This document shows, piece after piece, positions 28,031 through 36,660 of a DNA stretch of 64,000 nucleotides. How positions within the stretch are numbered: the first letter of the stretch is position 1; every line of letters starts with the position of its first letter. The notes under the pieces were generated by a model, which was given only the letters and a program-made list of their open reading frames with translations, ran no database searches and was not told the origin of the DNA. A program made the position numbers and the translations under genes. This stretch comes from Gammaproteobacteria bacterium (lineage in GTDB: Bacteria > Pseudomonadota > Gammaproteobacteria > Poriferisulfidales > Poriferisulfidaceae): contig JAPPLD010000020.1 of the NCBI GenBank assembly GCA_028819565.1, positions 159,319 to 223,318 on the forward strand. Reading direction: 5' to 3'.

Positions 28031-28431
28031 TGGAGGAGGATTTTCCGGTGCGAGTGTATTACGAGGATACCGATGCGGGTGGTGTGCTCTACCACGCGGC
28101 AGTCATCCGTTACATGGATCGCGGGCGGACTGAATGGCTCCGGAATCGCGGGTATACTTTGGCCGCACTGGAACGAGAGTACCAGCGCGTGTTCGCGGTG
28201 CACAGTTTGTCCGCACGCTACCTGTTGCCGGGCCGGTTGGATGATGAGTTGACGGTTCGCACCCGATTGTCCGGGCGGGCCCGACTCTCGCTGGATTTCA
28301 GTCAGGCACTGTGGCGGGAGGATGAGTGTTTGGCCGAGGTGACCGTCAAGGTGGCGTGTTTGAGCACGGACACCTGGTCGCCTGCACCGCTGCCTCCCGA
28401 TCTTTACGAAAAGTGTGAAAACAATGGTTGA
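28030..28431 (+). CDS. ybgC: Acyl-CoA thioesterase YbgC
   Basis: 133 aa hot-dog fold thioesterase of the Tol-Pal cluster. The family signature 'VYYEDTDAGGVLYHAAVIRYMDRGRTEWLR', with the catalytic Asp and the following His, is intact. YbgC acts on short acyl-CoA or acyl-ACP at the inner membrane and is nearly always the first gene of ybgC-tolQRAB. It overlaps tolQ by 8 bases. Confidence 0.95.
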   Translation: MEEDFPVRVYYEDTDAGGVLYHAAVIRYMDRGRTEWLRNRGYTLAALEREYQRVFAVHSLSARYLLPGRLDDELTVRTRLSGRARLSLDFSQALWREDECLAEVTVKVACLSTDTWSPAPLPPDLYEKCENNG

Positions 28432-29110
28432 ATTTTCGATTCTGGAGATGTTGGGCCAAGCATCCTTGCCCGTGCAGGGAGTGATGTTGATCCTGGTGCT
28501 GGCCTCGTTCGTCTCCTGGGTCATCATCTTCAACAAGTCGCAGATCCTGCGCCGGCAGCATCAGGAAGCGATCAAGTTCGAAGACAAGTTCTGGCAAGGC
28601 ATCGAGCTGGTGCAGTTCTACGACCAGATGCGCCAGCGGCAGTCGCGCCCGCCGCTCGGGGACGTGTTTTGCGCCGGCTTCCGGGAATACGTGCAGTTGG
28701 CCCGGAACAAGCAGTTGTCGCCGGATACGATCAGCCATACGGCGGTGCGCAGCATGCGGGTGGTGCTGGCCCGGGAGGCAGAACACCTGGAAATGCACCT
28801 GCCGGTGCTGGCGACGATTGGTTCGACCAGTCCGTATATCGGGTTGTTCGGGACGGTCTGGGGCATCATCAATGCCTTCCATTCGCTGGACCCGACCCGG
28901 GGTGCCTCCATGCTGACCATGATCGCGCCCGGAATTTCCGAGGCGCTGGTGGCGACCGCCTTGGGCCTGTTCGCCGCCATCCCGGCGGTCATCGCCTACA
29001 ACCGGTTCACGGACCGGGTCGACAAACTGCTGACGCAGTACAGCAACTTCATTGAAGAGTTCACCACGCTCCTGCAGCGCGAGGCTCTGGCCAACCAGGA
29101 GAAGTCGTGA
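28424..29110 (+). CDS. tolQ: Tol-Pal inner-membrane proton-channel subunit TolQ
   Basis: 228 aa from ATG 28424 (MVEFSILEMLGQASLPVQ). TolQ pairs with TolR as a proton-driven motor that energises TolA for outer-membrane constriction. Three membrane segments are visible: 'GVMLILVLASFVSWVIIF', 'GLFGTVWGIINAFHSL' and 'EALVATALGLFAAIPAVIAYNRF', the last with the conserved 'TALGLFAAIPAV'. The stop overlaps tolR by 4 bases. Confidence 0.96.
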   Translation: MVEFSILEMLGQASLPVQGVMLILVLASFVSWVIIFNKSQILRRQHQEAIKFEDKFWQGIELVQFYDQMRQRQSRPPLGDVFCAGFREYVQLARNKQLSPDTISHTAVRSMRVVLAREAEHLEMHLPVLATIGSTSPYIGLFGTVWGIINAFHSLDPTRGASMLTMIAPGISEALVATALGLFAAIPAVIAYNRFTDRVDKLLTQYSNFIEEFTTLLQREALANQEKS

Positions 29111-29541
29111 ATCCGTTGAGGACTTCCCGCCGACACATGTCGGAAATCAACATCGTGCCGTACGTGGACGTCATGCTGGTGCTCCTTTTGATCTTCATGA
29201 TCGCGACACCGCTGATGCAGCAGGGCCTGTTGATCGAATTGCCGGAAGCGCCGTCGGAGCCGATCGACCCGGAACCCTACCGCGAGCCGCTGGTGCTGGA
29301 AATCAACCAGCGCGGAGAACTGCGGCTGATCCGCGAAGGGGTATTCGTCTACACCGTGGAAGAGGCAGACCTGCCGGGTCTGGTCGAAGGAATGATGCAG
29401 GAGGGTGGGGACGATACGCTGTACGTCCGGGCCGATGCCCGGCTCTCGTACGGCGCGGTGGCGGCGACCATCGCCCGGCTTGACCAGGCGGGAGTCCCGG
29501 CCCTGAGTCTGCTCACGCAGCCGCCGCCGGAGACCCCATGA
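29107..29541 (+). CDS. tolR: Tol-Pal system protein TolR
   Basis: 144 aa ExbD/TolR family with a single N-terminal membrane helix ('INIVPYVDVMLVLLLIFMIATPL') bearing the proton-relay Asp (VPYVDVMLVL). The periplasmic domain ends 'VAATIARLDQAGVPALSLLTQ'. It sits between tolQ and tolA with 4-base overlaps on both sides. Confidence 0.96.
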   Translation: MNPLRTSRRHMSEINIVPYVDVMLVLLLIFMIATPLMQQGLLIELPEAPSEPIDPEPYREPLVLEINQRGELRLIREGVFVYTVEEADLPGLVEGMMQEGGDDTLYVRADARLSYGAVAATIARLDQAGVPALSLLTQPPPETP

Positions 29542-30413
29542 GCCAGGTGGCACGAGGAACCCGTTCCAGTCGGATCAGCCCTCTCTCCTGGATCGGAGCC
29601 ATTGCCGTTCATGCGGTGATCGCTGCGCTGTTGCTGCAGTTCGGCACCGAACCGGCCCAGTCCAACGTTCCACCCCGACCGGATGTCGAGGCGGTGCGCG
29701 TTCAGGCGGCAGATGAGGAATTGCTGGAGCAAAGGCGCGAAGCGCACCGGCAGGCATTGCGCGAAGAAGAACTCCGCAAACAGCGGGAACGTGAAGCGAA
29801 GCGCAAGGAGGCCGAACGCAAGAAGGCGGAGAAACGCAAACGCGAGGAAGAGGCGCGCCGGAAAGCCGCGGAGAAAAAGAAGGCGGAGGCGCGGGCCGAA
29901 GTGAAACGCAAGGCAAAAGAAGAAGCCAAGCGGAAGCTCGCGGAGAAGCGCAAGCGTGAGGAAGCGGCACGCCGGAAGGCCGAAGAAGAGAAAAAACGGG
30001 CAGCGGAACGAGCCGAGGCCAAACGCAAGGCCGAAGAGGAAGCGCGTAAGCTGAAGGAAGCCGAACAACGGGCGGAGGCACGACGACAGGAACAGGCGCA
30101 GCGGCGGCAGCGGGAAGCCGCCCGGCGGGCCCGGCAGGCCGACATCTGGCGCATTGCGATCAAGAAAAGAATCGAGCGGGTCTGGTTGCGTCCCCCGGCG
30201 GCTGGAAACATCTCGCCTTGCGAGGTGGTCGTGGAACAGGATGAAAAAGGCGTGGTGCTGTCCGCCAAGGTGCGTGGCTGCCGGGCTTCGCAGGCCTGGC
30301 AGGATTCCCTGCGCAATGCCGTGTTGAAGGCCAGCCCGTTGCCGCGACCTCCGATCGCGGAACTGTTCGACCGCCACTTGGTGATCACTTTCCGTCCAAA
30401 AGCACCTCGTTGA
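29538..30413 (+). CDS. tolA: Tol-Pal energy-transducing protein TolA
   Basis: 291 aa. An N-terminal membrane anchor (about residues 12-34, 'LSWIGAIAVHAVIAALLLQF') is followed by a long Lys/Glu/Ala/Arg helix (about 55-200, repeated 'AEEKKRAAERAEAKRKAEE' style). The C-terminal globular domain ('IWRIAIKKRIERVWLRPP', with two Cys that could pair) contacts TolB and Pal. The domain order and length are normal for a short TolA. The many ORFs on the opposite strand here are shadows of the repetitive helix. Confidence 0.94.
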   Translation: MSQVARGTRSSRISPLSWIGAIAVHAVIAALLLQFGTEPAQSNVPPRPDVEAVRVQAADEELLEQRREAHRQALREEELRKQREREAKRKEAERKKAEKRKREEEARRKAAEKKKAEARAEVKRKAKEEAKRKLAEKRKREEAARRKAEEEKKRAAERAEAKRKAEEEARKLKEAEQRAEARRQEQAQRRQREAARRARQADIWRIAIKKRIERVWLRPPAAGNISPCEVVVEQDEKGVVLSAKVRGCRASQAWQDSLRNAVLKASPLPRPPIAELFDRHLVITFRPKAPR

Positions 30414-30414
30414 C

Positions 30415-31698
30415 ATGAACCCCACTCGCCTGCGCGCTTGTGCCCTGCTGTTGTCTCTTTTCGTAGGTGCGGCACAGGCGGAATTCCGCATTGACATCGA
30501 GCAGGGAGTCGAGCAAGGCATTCCCATCGTATTGGTGGCGTATTCGGAATCCGAGAAGAAACTGGTAGAAGTCGTTGGCGCGGACTTGGCGCGAAGCGGG
30601 TTTTTCAACGTGCTGGACCCTGAGACGGCACCGCAGGCGGCTGTGCGCGAGGGGGATCTGAACTGGGATGCCTGGGACGGCCATCTGGCGGAGTACGCGG
30701 TAACGGCGATGGTGTCCCCGGGAGCAGGCCGGCTCCAGTTGGATATCCGATTGTTTGACCTGCTGGCGGGCAAAGCTGTCTTGGCGCGCCGCCTCTCGGC
30801 AAAGCCGAAACAACTGCGCCGCTTGGCGCATCAGGCTGCGGACGCGCTGCATGAACAGATCACGGGCATCCCCGGTGCGTTCGACACCCGAATCGCCTAT
30901 ATCGGTCAAACTCGTGAAGCAGGCCGGGTCCGCTATCGCCTGTATGTGGCGGATGCGGACGGGCACAATCCAATCGCGATCCTCACATCGCCGCGCCCGC
31001 TGCTGTCACCCGTTTGGTCGCCGGATGGGATGAGCCTGGCCTACGTGTCGTTCGAAACTCGGCGGCCACAGGTGTTCCTTCAGAATCTGCGAGACGCAAG
31101 CCGCCGGGCGCTGCCGGGTTCCGGGCGCAGTTCCAGCGCCCCGGCTTTCTCTCCCGACGGGCGACGCTTGGCCTTGGCCATGACGGTGGACGGGGACATG
31201 GAGATTTTTATCTACGCCTTGGACACGGGCTCCCTGTCCCGCTTCACCTACAGTGAGGGAATCGATACGGAACCGGCTTGGGAAGCCGCTGGGCAGGGGT
31301 TGGTATTCACGTCCGATCGGAGCGGCAAGCCGAAACTTTATCGCCAGGGATTGCGGGATGCACAGGCCCGGATGTTGCCCCTTCCGGGCAACTACACCAC
31401 GGATGCGGTGGTGTCCACCGACGGTCGTTACCTGGCCTTCGTTCAGTCGACCGAGGCGGGTGGCTATGGCGTGGCGCTGTTCGAGCCGGAGAGTGATGGC
31501 CTGTTTCCCCTGTCTTCGGGAACCCTGGACGAAGCACCGTCGTTTGCGCCGAACGGATTCAGTCTGATCTACGCCAGCACGACCCGGAACGGGGAACAGG
31601 TCCTGATGCTGGCCAGCCATAATGGTAGAATTCGTCAGCGCCTCCCGCTTGCCCATTCGGACGTCCGGGAGCCTGCGTGGTCTCCCTACCGACGCTAA
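30415..31698 (+). CDS. tolB: Tol-Pal periplasmic protein TolB
   Basis: 427 aa. A signal peptide (MNPTRLRACALLLSLFVGAAQA) precedes the N-terminal domain and the six-bladed beta-propeller with repeated 'SPVWSPDGMSLAYVSFE', 'APAFSPDGRRLALAM' and 'SFAPNGFSLIYAS' blades. TolB shuttles between TolA and Pal. The start lies one base after the tolA stop. Confidence 0.96.
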   Translation: MNPTRLRACALLLSLFVGAAQAEFRIDIEQGVEQGIPIVLVAYSESEKKLVEVVGADLARSGFFNVLDPETAPQAAVREGDLNWDAWDGHLAEYAVTAMVSPGAGRLQLDIRLFDLLAGKAVLARRLSAKPKQLRRLAHQAADALHEQITGIPGAFDTRIAYIGQTREAGRVRYRLYVADADGHNPIAILTSPRPLLSPVWSPDGMSLAYVSFETRRPQVFLQNLRDASRRALPGSGRSSSAPAFSPDGRRLALAMTVDGDMEIFIYALDTGSLSRFTYSEGIDTEPAWEAAGQGLVFTSDRSGKPKLYRQGLRDAQARMLPLPGNYTTDAVVSTDGRYLAFVQSTEAGGYGVALFEPESDGLFPLSSGTLDEAPSFAPNGFSLIYASTTRNGEQVLMLASHNGRIRQRLPLAHSDVREPAWSPYRR

Positions 31699-31709
31699 AA
31701 GGAATGCCA

Positions 31710-32288
31710 ATGCGACGATTTTTTTCACGCACCGCCCCGCCGTTGATCCTGCTGGGTTTGGGTGTTGTCCTGGGTGCCTGCGGCGTACCGGAGGAAGAGC
31801 CTCCGGCTGCCGTGGAAGACTCGAAGATCCTGCTGGAAGAGGATCCGGATGCCGTCGAGGGCGTGGCCCTGGACGACGAAGGGAACATCGTTACGGGAGA
31901 TCTGGACATCAGTTCGGAGGATGGTTCTGCAGCCGGAACGGCTGCGGGGGCCACAGACCAGGGCATGACCATCTATTTCGATTACGACAGCACCACGGTG
32001 AAGCCGAGGTTCGCGGAAACCATCCAGCGCGCGGCGGCGCATTTGCAGAACAACCCTGCGGGCCGACTGCGGCTGGAGGGGCATACGGATGAACGGGGCA
32101 CCCGGGCCTACAACTTGGCGCTGGGCGAGCGCCGGGCACAAAGCGTTCGGGACATGATCCTGGAATTGGGCGCTTTGGCGGAACAGGTGGATTGGGTCAG
32201 TTACGGTGAGGAACTCCCCGCGGTGACAGGCCAGGACGAGGGCATCTGGGGGCAGAACCGCAGGGTCGAAATCATCCTGGAAGAGTGA
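31710..32288 (+). CDS. pal: Peptidoglycan-associated lipoprotein Pal
   Basis: 192 aa from ATG 31710, chosen because AAAAGGA lies about 6 bases upstream; ATG 31704 would touch it. The lipobox is 'LGACG' after 'TAPPLILLGLGVV'. The C-terminal OmpA-like peptidoglycan-binding domain ('YFDYDSTTVKPRF', 'LRLEGHTDERGTRAYNLALGERRA') is intact. It anchors the outer membrane to the wall and recruits TolB. It is a little longer than E. coli Pal because of an acidic linker at about residues 25-75. The stop overlaps cpoB by 4 bases. Confidence 0.95.
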   Translation: MRRFFSRTAPPLILLGLGVVLGACGVPEEEPPAAVEDSKILLEEDPDAVEGVALDDEGNIVTGDLDISSEDGSAAGTAAGATDQGMTIYFDYDSTTVKPRFAETIQRAAAHLQNNPAGRLRLEGHTDERGTRAYNLALGERRAQSVRDMILELGALAEQVDWVSYGEELPAVTGQDEGIWGQNRRVEIILEE

Positions 32289-33295
32289 TCGATTCCGTTC
32301 GTTGGGGCAGGAGAGGACGTGCGCTCGCGTTGGCGGGCAGTCTTGTTTACAGTGTCTGCGCGTTCGCGCAGGATCCTGATCCAAATCCAGGGCCGGACCC
32401 GCAGCCGCCATGGCTCGAACGAGTCATCCAGGCGCTGGAGCGCGTGGAAGTGGAACAGCAGGCATTGCGGCAGGAGATCGAGGCCCTTCGGGCCCGGTCG
32501 GACGACCCCTTGGAGTCTGAAGACGCAATCGACCCGACTGCCTTGTTCGAGGCCGAGCAGGAAGCCCCGGTGCCGGAGGACCCCCCGGAAATCCAACGAA
32601 TCGTCGGGGAACTGACCCGCTTGGAGGCAGAGCAGCAGGCGTTGCGGCAGGAAGTCGAGGCTCTGCTTGCCCAAGGGGACGAGCCTCAGGTTCAGGAGAT
32701 GGAGCCCTCTGCTGTCGAGAGTGAGCCTGCCGTTGAGGGCGAGGAGGATTCCACGCCGCCGGTCGAATTGGCGGAGCAGGATCCGGACGCCCCGATGGAT
32801 ACCCCGGATATCGAAGAAGAGACGGCTTCCGAGGCCGCTCCGGATCCGGAAGAAAGCGAAGCGTCGACTGCCCCGGAGGAGAAGGCTTTCTCCCCACAGA
32901 TCACCCAGCCGGCCGCGCGATTGTACGGACAGGGACGGGAAGCCTTCAGGAATCTCAATTTCTACGATGCAGCCAAGGCGTTCCGGGAATTCCTGGTCAA
33001 GTACCCGGCTCACGAGGATGCCGGGGAGGCCCGGTATTGGCTCGGTGAGACCCTGTACGTGGAAGGCCGCTTCCAGGAGGCGATCGCCGCGTTCGCCGAG
33101 GTCATTGCCGACGAGGCCAATCCGCGCCGCGAGGTGGCGCGCCTGAAGACCGGCTACGCCTGGTTCGAATTGAGTGATTTCGAGAGGGCCGAAGCGATCC
33201 TGACCGAGGTTCGCGAGCAAAACCCTGGCAGTGATCTTGCCCGGCTCGCGCAGTTGCGGCTGGACCGGTTGCAGCGTCGGGCGGGCGGAGAGTGA
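32285..33295 (+). CDS. cpoB: Cell division coordinator CpoB (YbgF) with duplicated coiled coil
   Basis: 336 aa periplasmic TolA partner that links peptidoglycan synthesis and outer-membrane constriction. There is a signal peptide at the N-terminus ('LALAGSLVYSVCAFA'). Two related coiled-coil segments follow, 'LERVEVEQQALRQEIEALRA' and 'LTRLEAEQQALRQEVEALLA', separated by acidic Pro-rich linkers (about residues 30-200), then TPR repeats ('YGQGREAFRNLNFYDAAKAFREFL...YPAHEDAGEARYWLGE'). Most CpoB proteins have one such coil; here it is duplicated and the linker extended, making the protein longer than the usual 250-280 aa. Last gene of the tol block. Confidence 0.92.
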   Translation: MIDSVRWGRRGRALALAGSLVYSVCAFAQDPDPNPGPDPQPPWLERVIQALERVEVEQQALRQEIEALRARSDDPLESEDAIDPTALFEAEQEAPVPEDPPEIQRIVGELTRLEAEQQALRQEVEALLAQGDEPQVQEMEPSAVESEPAVEGEEDSTPPVELAEQDPDAPMDTPDIEEETASEAAPDPEESEASTAPEEKAFSPQITQPAARLYGQGREAFRNLNFYDAAKAFREFLVKYPAHEDAGEARYWLGETLYVEGRFQEAIAAFAEVIADEANPRREVARLKTGYAWFELSDFERAEAILTEVREQNPGSDLARLAQLRLDRLQRRAGGE

Positions 33296-33951
33296 TGAGC
33301 CCGGAGGGCGTGCAGGACATCCAACTGCGTGTCACCGAAATCTTCCATTCCATCCAGGGGGAGGGGTCGGCCAGCGGTCGGCCGAGCGCATTCGTCCGCC
33401 TGACCGGTTGTCCGCTGCGTTGCGGGTACTGCGATACGGCTTACGCTTTCACTGAAGGCGAATGGATGACTCTGGAGGAAATCCTGGGGGCAGTGGCCAC
33501 GCAACCGGTTCAGGACGTCTGCGTGACCGGCGGCGAGCCGTTGGCGCAGCCGGAATGCAAGCAACTGCTGAGCGAGTTGTGCGACCGGGGCTACCGCGTG
33601 ACCCTGGAGACCAGTGGCGCGCTGTCCGTCTCGGAAGTGGACCCGCGGGTTCTCAAGGCGCTGGACATCAAGACCCCGGGAAGCGGGGAAGAGGCGCGCA
33701 ATGACTGGAGCAACCTGGAACACCTCCAGCCTACGGATCTGGTGAAGTTCGTGATTTGCTCGCGCGAGGATTACGAATGGGCGCGCGACCAGGTTCAAAG
33801 GCGCACGTGGGATTGCGAAGTCTTTTTCTCGCCATCCTGGGAGGAACAGGACGCCGGGCAGTTGGGGGAGTGGATCGTGGCCGACGCATTGCCGGTGCGC
33901 CTGCAAGTCCAGCTCCACAAGGTGCTGTGGGGTGATGTCCGGGGACGCTAG
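33295..33951 (+). CDS. queE: 7-carboxy-7-deazaguanine synthase QueE
   Basis: 218 aa from ATG 33295 (sharing a base with the cpoB stop, TGATG); GTG 33292 is also possible. It is a radical SAM enzyme making CDG from carboxytetrahydropterin in queuosine synthesis. The cluster motif C-x3-C-x2-C is present as '[15 protein letters not shown]', with '[12 protein letters not shown]' and 'VTLETSGAL' following. The next gene, queC, overlaps its end. Confidence 0.95.
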   Translation: MSPEGVQDIQLRVTEIFHSIQGEGSASGRPSAFVRLTGCPLRCGYCDTAYAFTEGEWMTLEEILGAVATQPVQDVCVTGGEPLAQPECKQLLSELCDRGYRVTLETSGALSVSEVDPRVLKALDIKTPGSGEEARNDWSNLEHLQPTDLVKFVICSREDYEWARDQVQRRTWDCEVFFSPSWEEQDAGQLGEWIVADALPVRLQVQLHKVLWGDVRGR

Positions 33952-34621
33952 ACCGGCTGTCGTGCTGCTGTCCGGCGGCATGGATTCGGCGACGGTCCTG
34001 TACTGGGCGCGCGCCGAGGGCTTTGTTCCGACGGCTCTAAGCTTCTGCTACGGGCAGCGGCACAGTGCGGAACTGCAGGCGGCTCGGCGGCTGGCTCGGG
34101 AAGTGAATTGCGAGTTGGTGGAGATGGACCTTGATCTGGCGAAATTTGGCGGCTCGGCACTGACCGACCCGGAAATCGCCGTGCCGGAAGGGCCGGACGA
34201 CGGAATCCCGGTCACTTACGTGCCGGCCCGCAATACCGTCTTCCTGTCAATTGCGCTTGCCTTGGCCGAAGCGCGGGATATCCACGACATCTGCATTGGC
34301 GTCAATGCGATCGACTATTCGGGTTATCCGGATTGCCGGGGCGAATTCATATCGGCATTCGAGGAGATGGCCAATCTGGCGACTAGGGACGGAGTGGAAG
34401 GGCGTCCGTTCCGCATCCACACGCCGCTGATCGACTGGACCAAGGCCGAGATCATCCGCGCCGGGATGCAGCTGGGGGTCAACTATGCGATGACGATTTC
34501 GTGCTACCGGGCAGATTCTGAAGGCCGGGCTTGTGGAACTTGCGAGGCTTGCCGCTTGCGCCGGGAAGGATTCGAGGCGGCTGAAGTCGAGGATCCGACC
34601 CGTTACCAGGAGCCGCAGTAA
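33935..34621 (+). CDS. queC: 7-cyano-7-deazaguanine synthase QueC
   Basis: 228 aa from ATG 33935 (GTG 33932 also possible), overlapping queE by 17 bases. It uses ATP and ammonia to convert CDG to preQ0. The PP-loop is '[15 protein letters not shown]', and the C-terminal zinc knuckle is '[25 protein letters not shown]'. Queuosine genes after cpoB are standard in gammaproteobacteria. Confidence 0.96.
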   Translation: MSGDARPAVVLLSGGMDSATVLYWARAEGFVPTALSFCYGQRHSAELQAARRLAREVNCELVEMDLDLAKFGGSALTDPEIAVPEGPDDGIPVTYVPARNTVFLSIALALAEARDIHDICIGVNAIDYSGYPDCRGEFISAFEEMANLATRDGVEGRPFRIHTPLIDWTKAEIIRAGMQLGVNYAMTISCYRADSEGRACGTCEACRLRREGFEAAEVEDPTRYQEPQ

Positions 34622-34699
34622 CAGACGTCGACTGAAAGCCTAGAGGGCAAGGCTTGCGTTGTACAATTGAACAATTGCCGCAACGACTCATGACTTCCT

Positions 34700-35929
34700 A
34701 TGGAACTTGAAATCTACCGCCAGGTTCTGTTCGCCGGGTTCATCATCACGATCATCCTCGGCGCGGTGGCCTACAAGACCAATTTCTGCACGATGGGGGC
34801 CGTCTCGGACCTCGTGAACATGGGCGATTCCGGTCGCATGCGGGCCTGGGTACTCGGCATGGCGGTGGCGGTGCTGGGCGTGGCCATCCTCGAATACATC
34901 GGGTTGGCAGACATGAGCCTGACCGCGAGTGCGGAAACCGGGCGGCCGCCGTACCGCTCTGCCATGTTCCCGTGGCCGCGTTTCCTCATCGGCGGGCTCC
35001 TGTTCGGCGTCGGCATGACGATCGGTTCCGGCTGCGGCAACCGCACCATGGTGCGCATCGGAGGGGGCAACCTGAAGTCGATCGCAGTGTTGCTGGCGAT
35101 GGGTGTCGCCGGCTACCTGATGATCTTCACCAACTTCGGCTACTACGCCTTCCTGCAGTGGATGGAACCGGCCTTCATCGACCTGCGCAATCTCGGCATC
35201 GCGGACCAGTCGCTGGGAGCGGCGGTGTCCGGCCCGCTCGGGTTGCCGGGGGCCGCGGCGTCACTCGCCATCGGCTTGATCGTTGGAGTCCTGATGCTGA
35301 TCTGGGTGCTGCGTTCTTCCGATTTTCTGCAGAACCGGGACAACGTGCTGGCTGGCATCGTGCTGGGGCTGTGCGTGGCGGCGGCTTGGTACGTGACCGC
35401 CGGCTCGATGGGACAGGGCTTGATCGAGGAAGTCGCGTTCCTGGAAGGCGATGAGCAGCCATACGGGGTCGGAGCCCAGTCGCTGACGTTCGTGCAGCCT
35501 GCGGCCATCCTGATTCGCTACCTGGAGACCGGCTTCGCCAGCCGGTTCATGAACTTCGCCTTGGTGGCGGGGGCAGGCGTGATCGCTGGCGCATTCCTTT
35601 ACGCGCTGGTCTCGCGGCGGCTTCGGGTCGAGTGGTTCCAATCGCTCGGCGACGCGGGGCGCCACGTGCTCGGCGGGCTGCTGATGGGGTTCGGCGGGGT
35701 GTTGTCGATCGGATGCACGATCGGCCAGGCGGTCTCCGGCGTATCCACGCTGGCGATCGGATCGTTCCTGACTTTCGTGAGCATTTGCCTGGGCAGCGCG
35801 TTGACGATGAAAGTCCAATACTACAAAATGGTCTACGAAGACGAGGCGAATTGGGCAAGTGCGCTGGTTACCGGAATGGCCGACCTGCGCTTGATTCCCC
35901 AGAAATGGCGCCGCCACGAAGCGGTATAA
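34700..35929 (+). CDS. YeeE/YedE-family transporter (thiosulfate/sulfur uptake, TsuA-like)
   Basis: 409 aa with about 9-10 hydrophobic segments. Family cysteines appear in 'NFCTMGAVSDLVNMG', 'GSGCGNRTMVRIGGGNLKS' and 'SIGCTIGQAVSGVSTLAIGSFLT'. The known member TsuA passes thiosulfate along such cysteines. The substrate here is inferred, helped by sulfur genes in the window (SoxY, TusA). It sits alone between queC and tRNA-Lys, an insertion into the usual queC/tRNA-Lys neighbourhood. Two CAATTG boxes and a TACAAT hexamer lie in the 78-base upstream gap. Confidence 0.88.
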   Translation: MELEIYRQVLFAGFIITIILGAVAYKTNFCTMGAVSDLVNMGDSGRMRAWVLGMAVAVLGVAILEYIGLADMSLTASAETGRPPYRSAMFPWPRFLIGGLLFGVGMTIGSGCGNRTMVRIGGGNLKSIAVLLAMGVAGYLMIFTNFGYYAFLQWMEPAFIDLRNLGIADQSLGAAVSGPLGLPGAAASLAIGLIVGVLMLIWVLRSSDFLQNRDNVLAGIVLGLCVAAAWYVTAGSMGQGLIEEVAFLEGDEQPYGVGAQSLTFVQPAAILIRYLETGFASRFMNFALVAGAGVIAGAFLYALVSRRLRVEWFQSLGDAGRHVLGGLLMGFGGVLSIGCTIGQAVSGVSTLAIGSFLTFVSICLGSALTMKVQYYKMVYEDEANWASALVTGMADLRLIPQKWRRHEAV

Positions 35930-35939
35930 GCGGGATCTT

Positions 35940-36016
35940 GGGTCGTTAGCTCAGCTAGGTAGAGCACCGGACTTTTAATCCGTTGGTCGCAGGTTCGATC
36001 CCTGCACGACCCACCA
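35940..36016 (+). tRNA. tRNA-Lys (anticodon TTT)
   Basis: Cloverleaf: acceptor GGGTCGT/ACGACCC, D-arm GCTC/GAGC, anticodon arm CCGGA CTTTTAA TCCGT (anticodon UUU), T-arm GCAGG TTCGATC CCTGC, discriminator A and an encoded CCA. The first anticodon-stem pair is a C-U mismatch. The location downstream of the tol-pal/que block matches other gammaproteobacteria. Confidence 0.96.
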
Positions 36017-36174
36017 CCCTCGATTGATGTCATGCGAGCCCGAAAATACAGGTCGAAAAAACTACTGCCTGCGTATTCCAAGGGGGCAAGGCAATTTCTT
36101 ATTCTCCCGGCCTTGGTGTATGATCTGTCCTACGGGTTACATCCGGGCTGCCAGATATGAGGAGGAATGAACCC

Positions 36175-36660
36175 ATGAAGATGATCAGGATCGCGTTCCT
36201 GGCTTCTCTCGTTGCCGGGACCGCTCACGCCGAGAGCCTGACCGTTCAGGAAGGCGACACGGTGGACTTCTCCATCGTCGTGACCCATCCCCAATATGTC
36301 GAAGGGGTATCAGCGAAGAAAATCCGCCTGTGGTACGACACGGACGGCGGCACGGCCACGGAAGGCGAGGACTATGAGACGGCCCATTCGTGGAGAGATC
36401 ATGTGACGGGCGAGATTAACTCTTCGTTGACGATTTCGGTGGAGACGTTCTCAGACGATGTGGTGGAAGGGGACGAGACCTTCTCGATCCGGATGAGAAA
36501 GCTGGAGCAGTGGGTTGTATGTGCCCCGTTGGCCTCGCGGCACTGCACAGACGGCTGGAGGGAAGTACCGATGAGAACCTGGGTTTTCACGGGCGCCAAG
36601 ACCGCCGTCATCGAAGATGTCACCGTCCAAGATGCCGCGGGCACCACATCGACGAATTGA
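36175..36660 (+). CDS. Small secreted Calx-beta domain protein
   Basis: 161 aa from ATG 36175, placed by the strong AGGAGG at 36160-36165; the track's 36157 start precedes that site. A signal peptide (MKMIRIAFLASLVAGTAHA) is followed by one Calx-beta domain: 'LTVQEGDTVDFSIVV...YDTDGGTATEGEDYETA...SLTISVETFSDDVVEGDETFSIRM'. Calx-beta domains bind Ca2+ and occur in adhesins and surface proteins. There are two Cys near 'CAPLASRHC'. A -10-like TATGAT lies at 36119-36124. It may be a free-standing relative of the large Calx-beta protein at the window end. Confidence 0.78.
   Translation: MKMIRIAFLASLVAGTAHAESLTVQEGDTVDFSIVVTHPQYVEGVSAKKIRLWYDTDGGTATEGEDYETAHSWRDHVTGEINSSLTISVETFSDDVVEGDETFSIRMRKLEQWVVCAPLASRHCTDGWREVPMRTWVFTGAKTAVIEDVTVQDAAGTTSTN

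Noticed and set aside
29575-30475. Long minus-strand ORFs opposite tolA
   Set aside because: They arise from the repetitive Lys/Glu/Ala codons of TolA.
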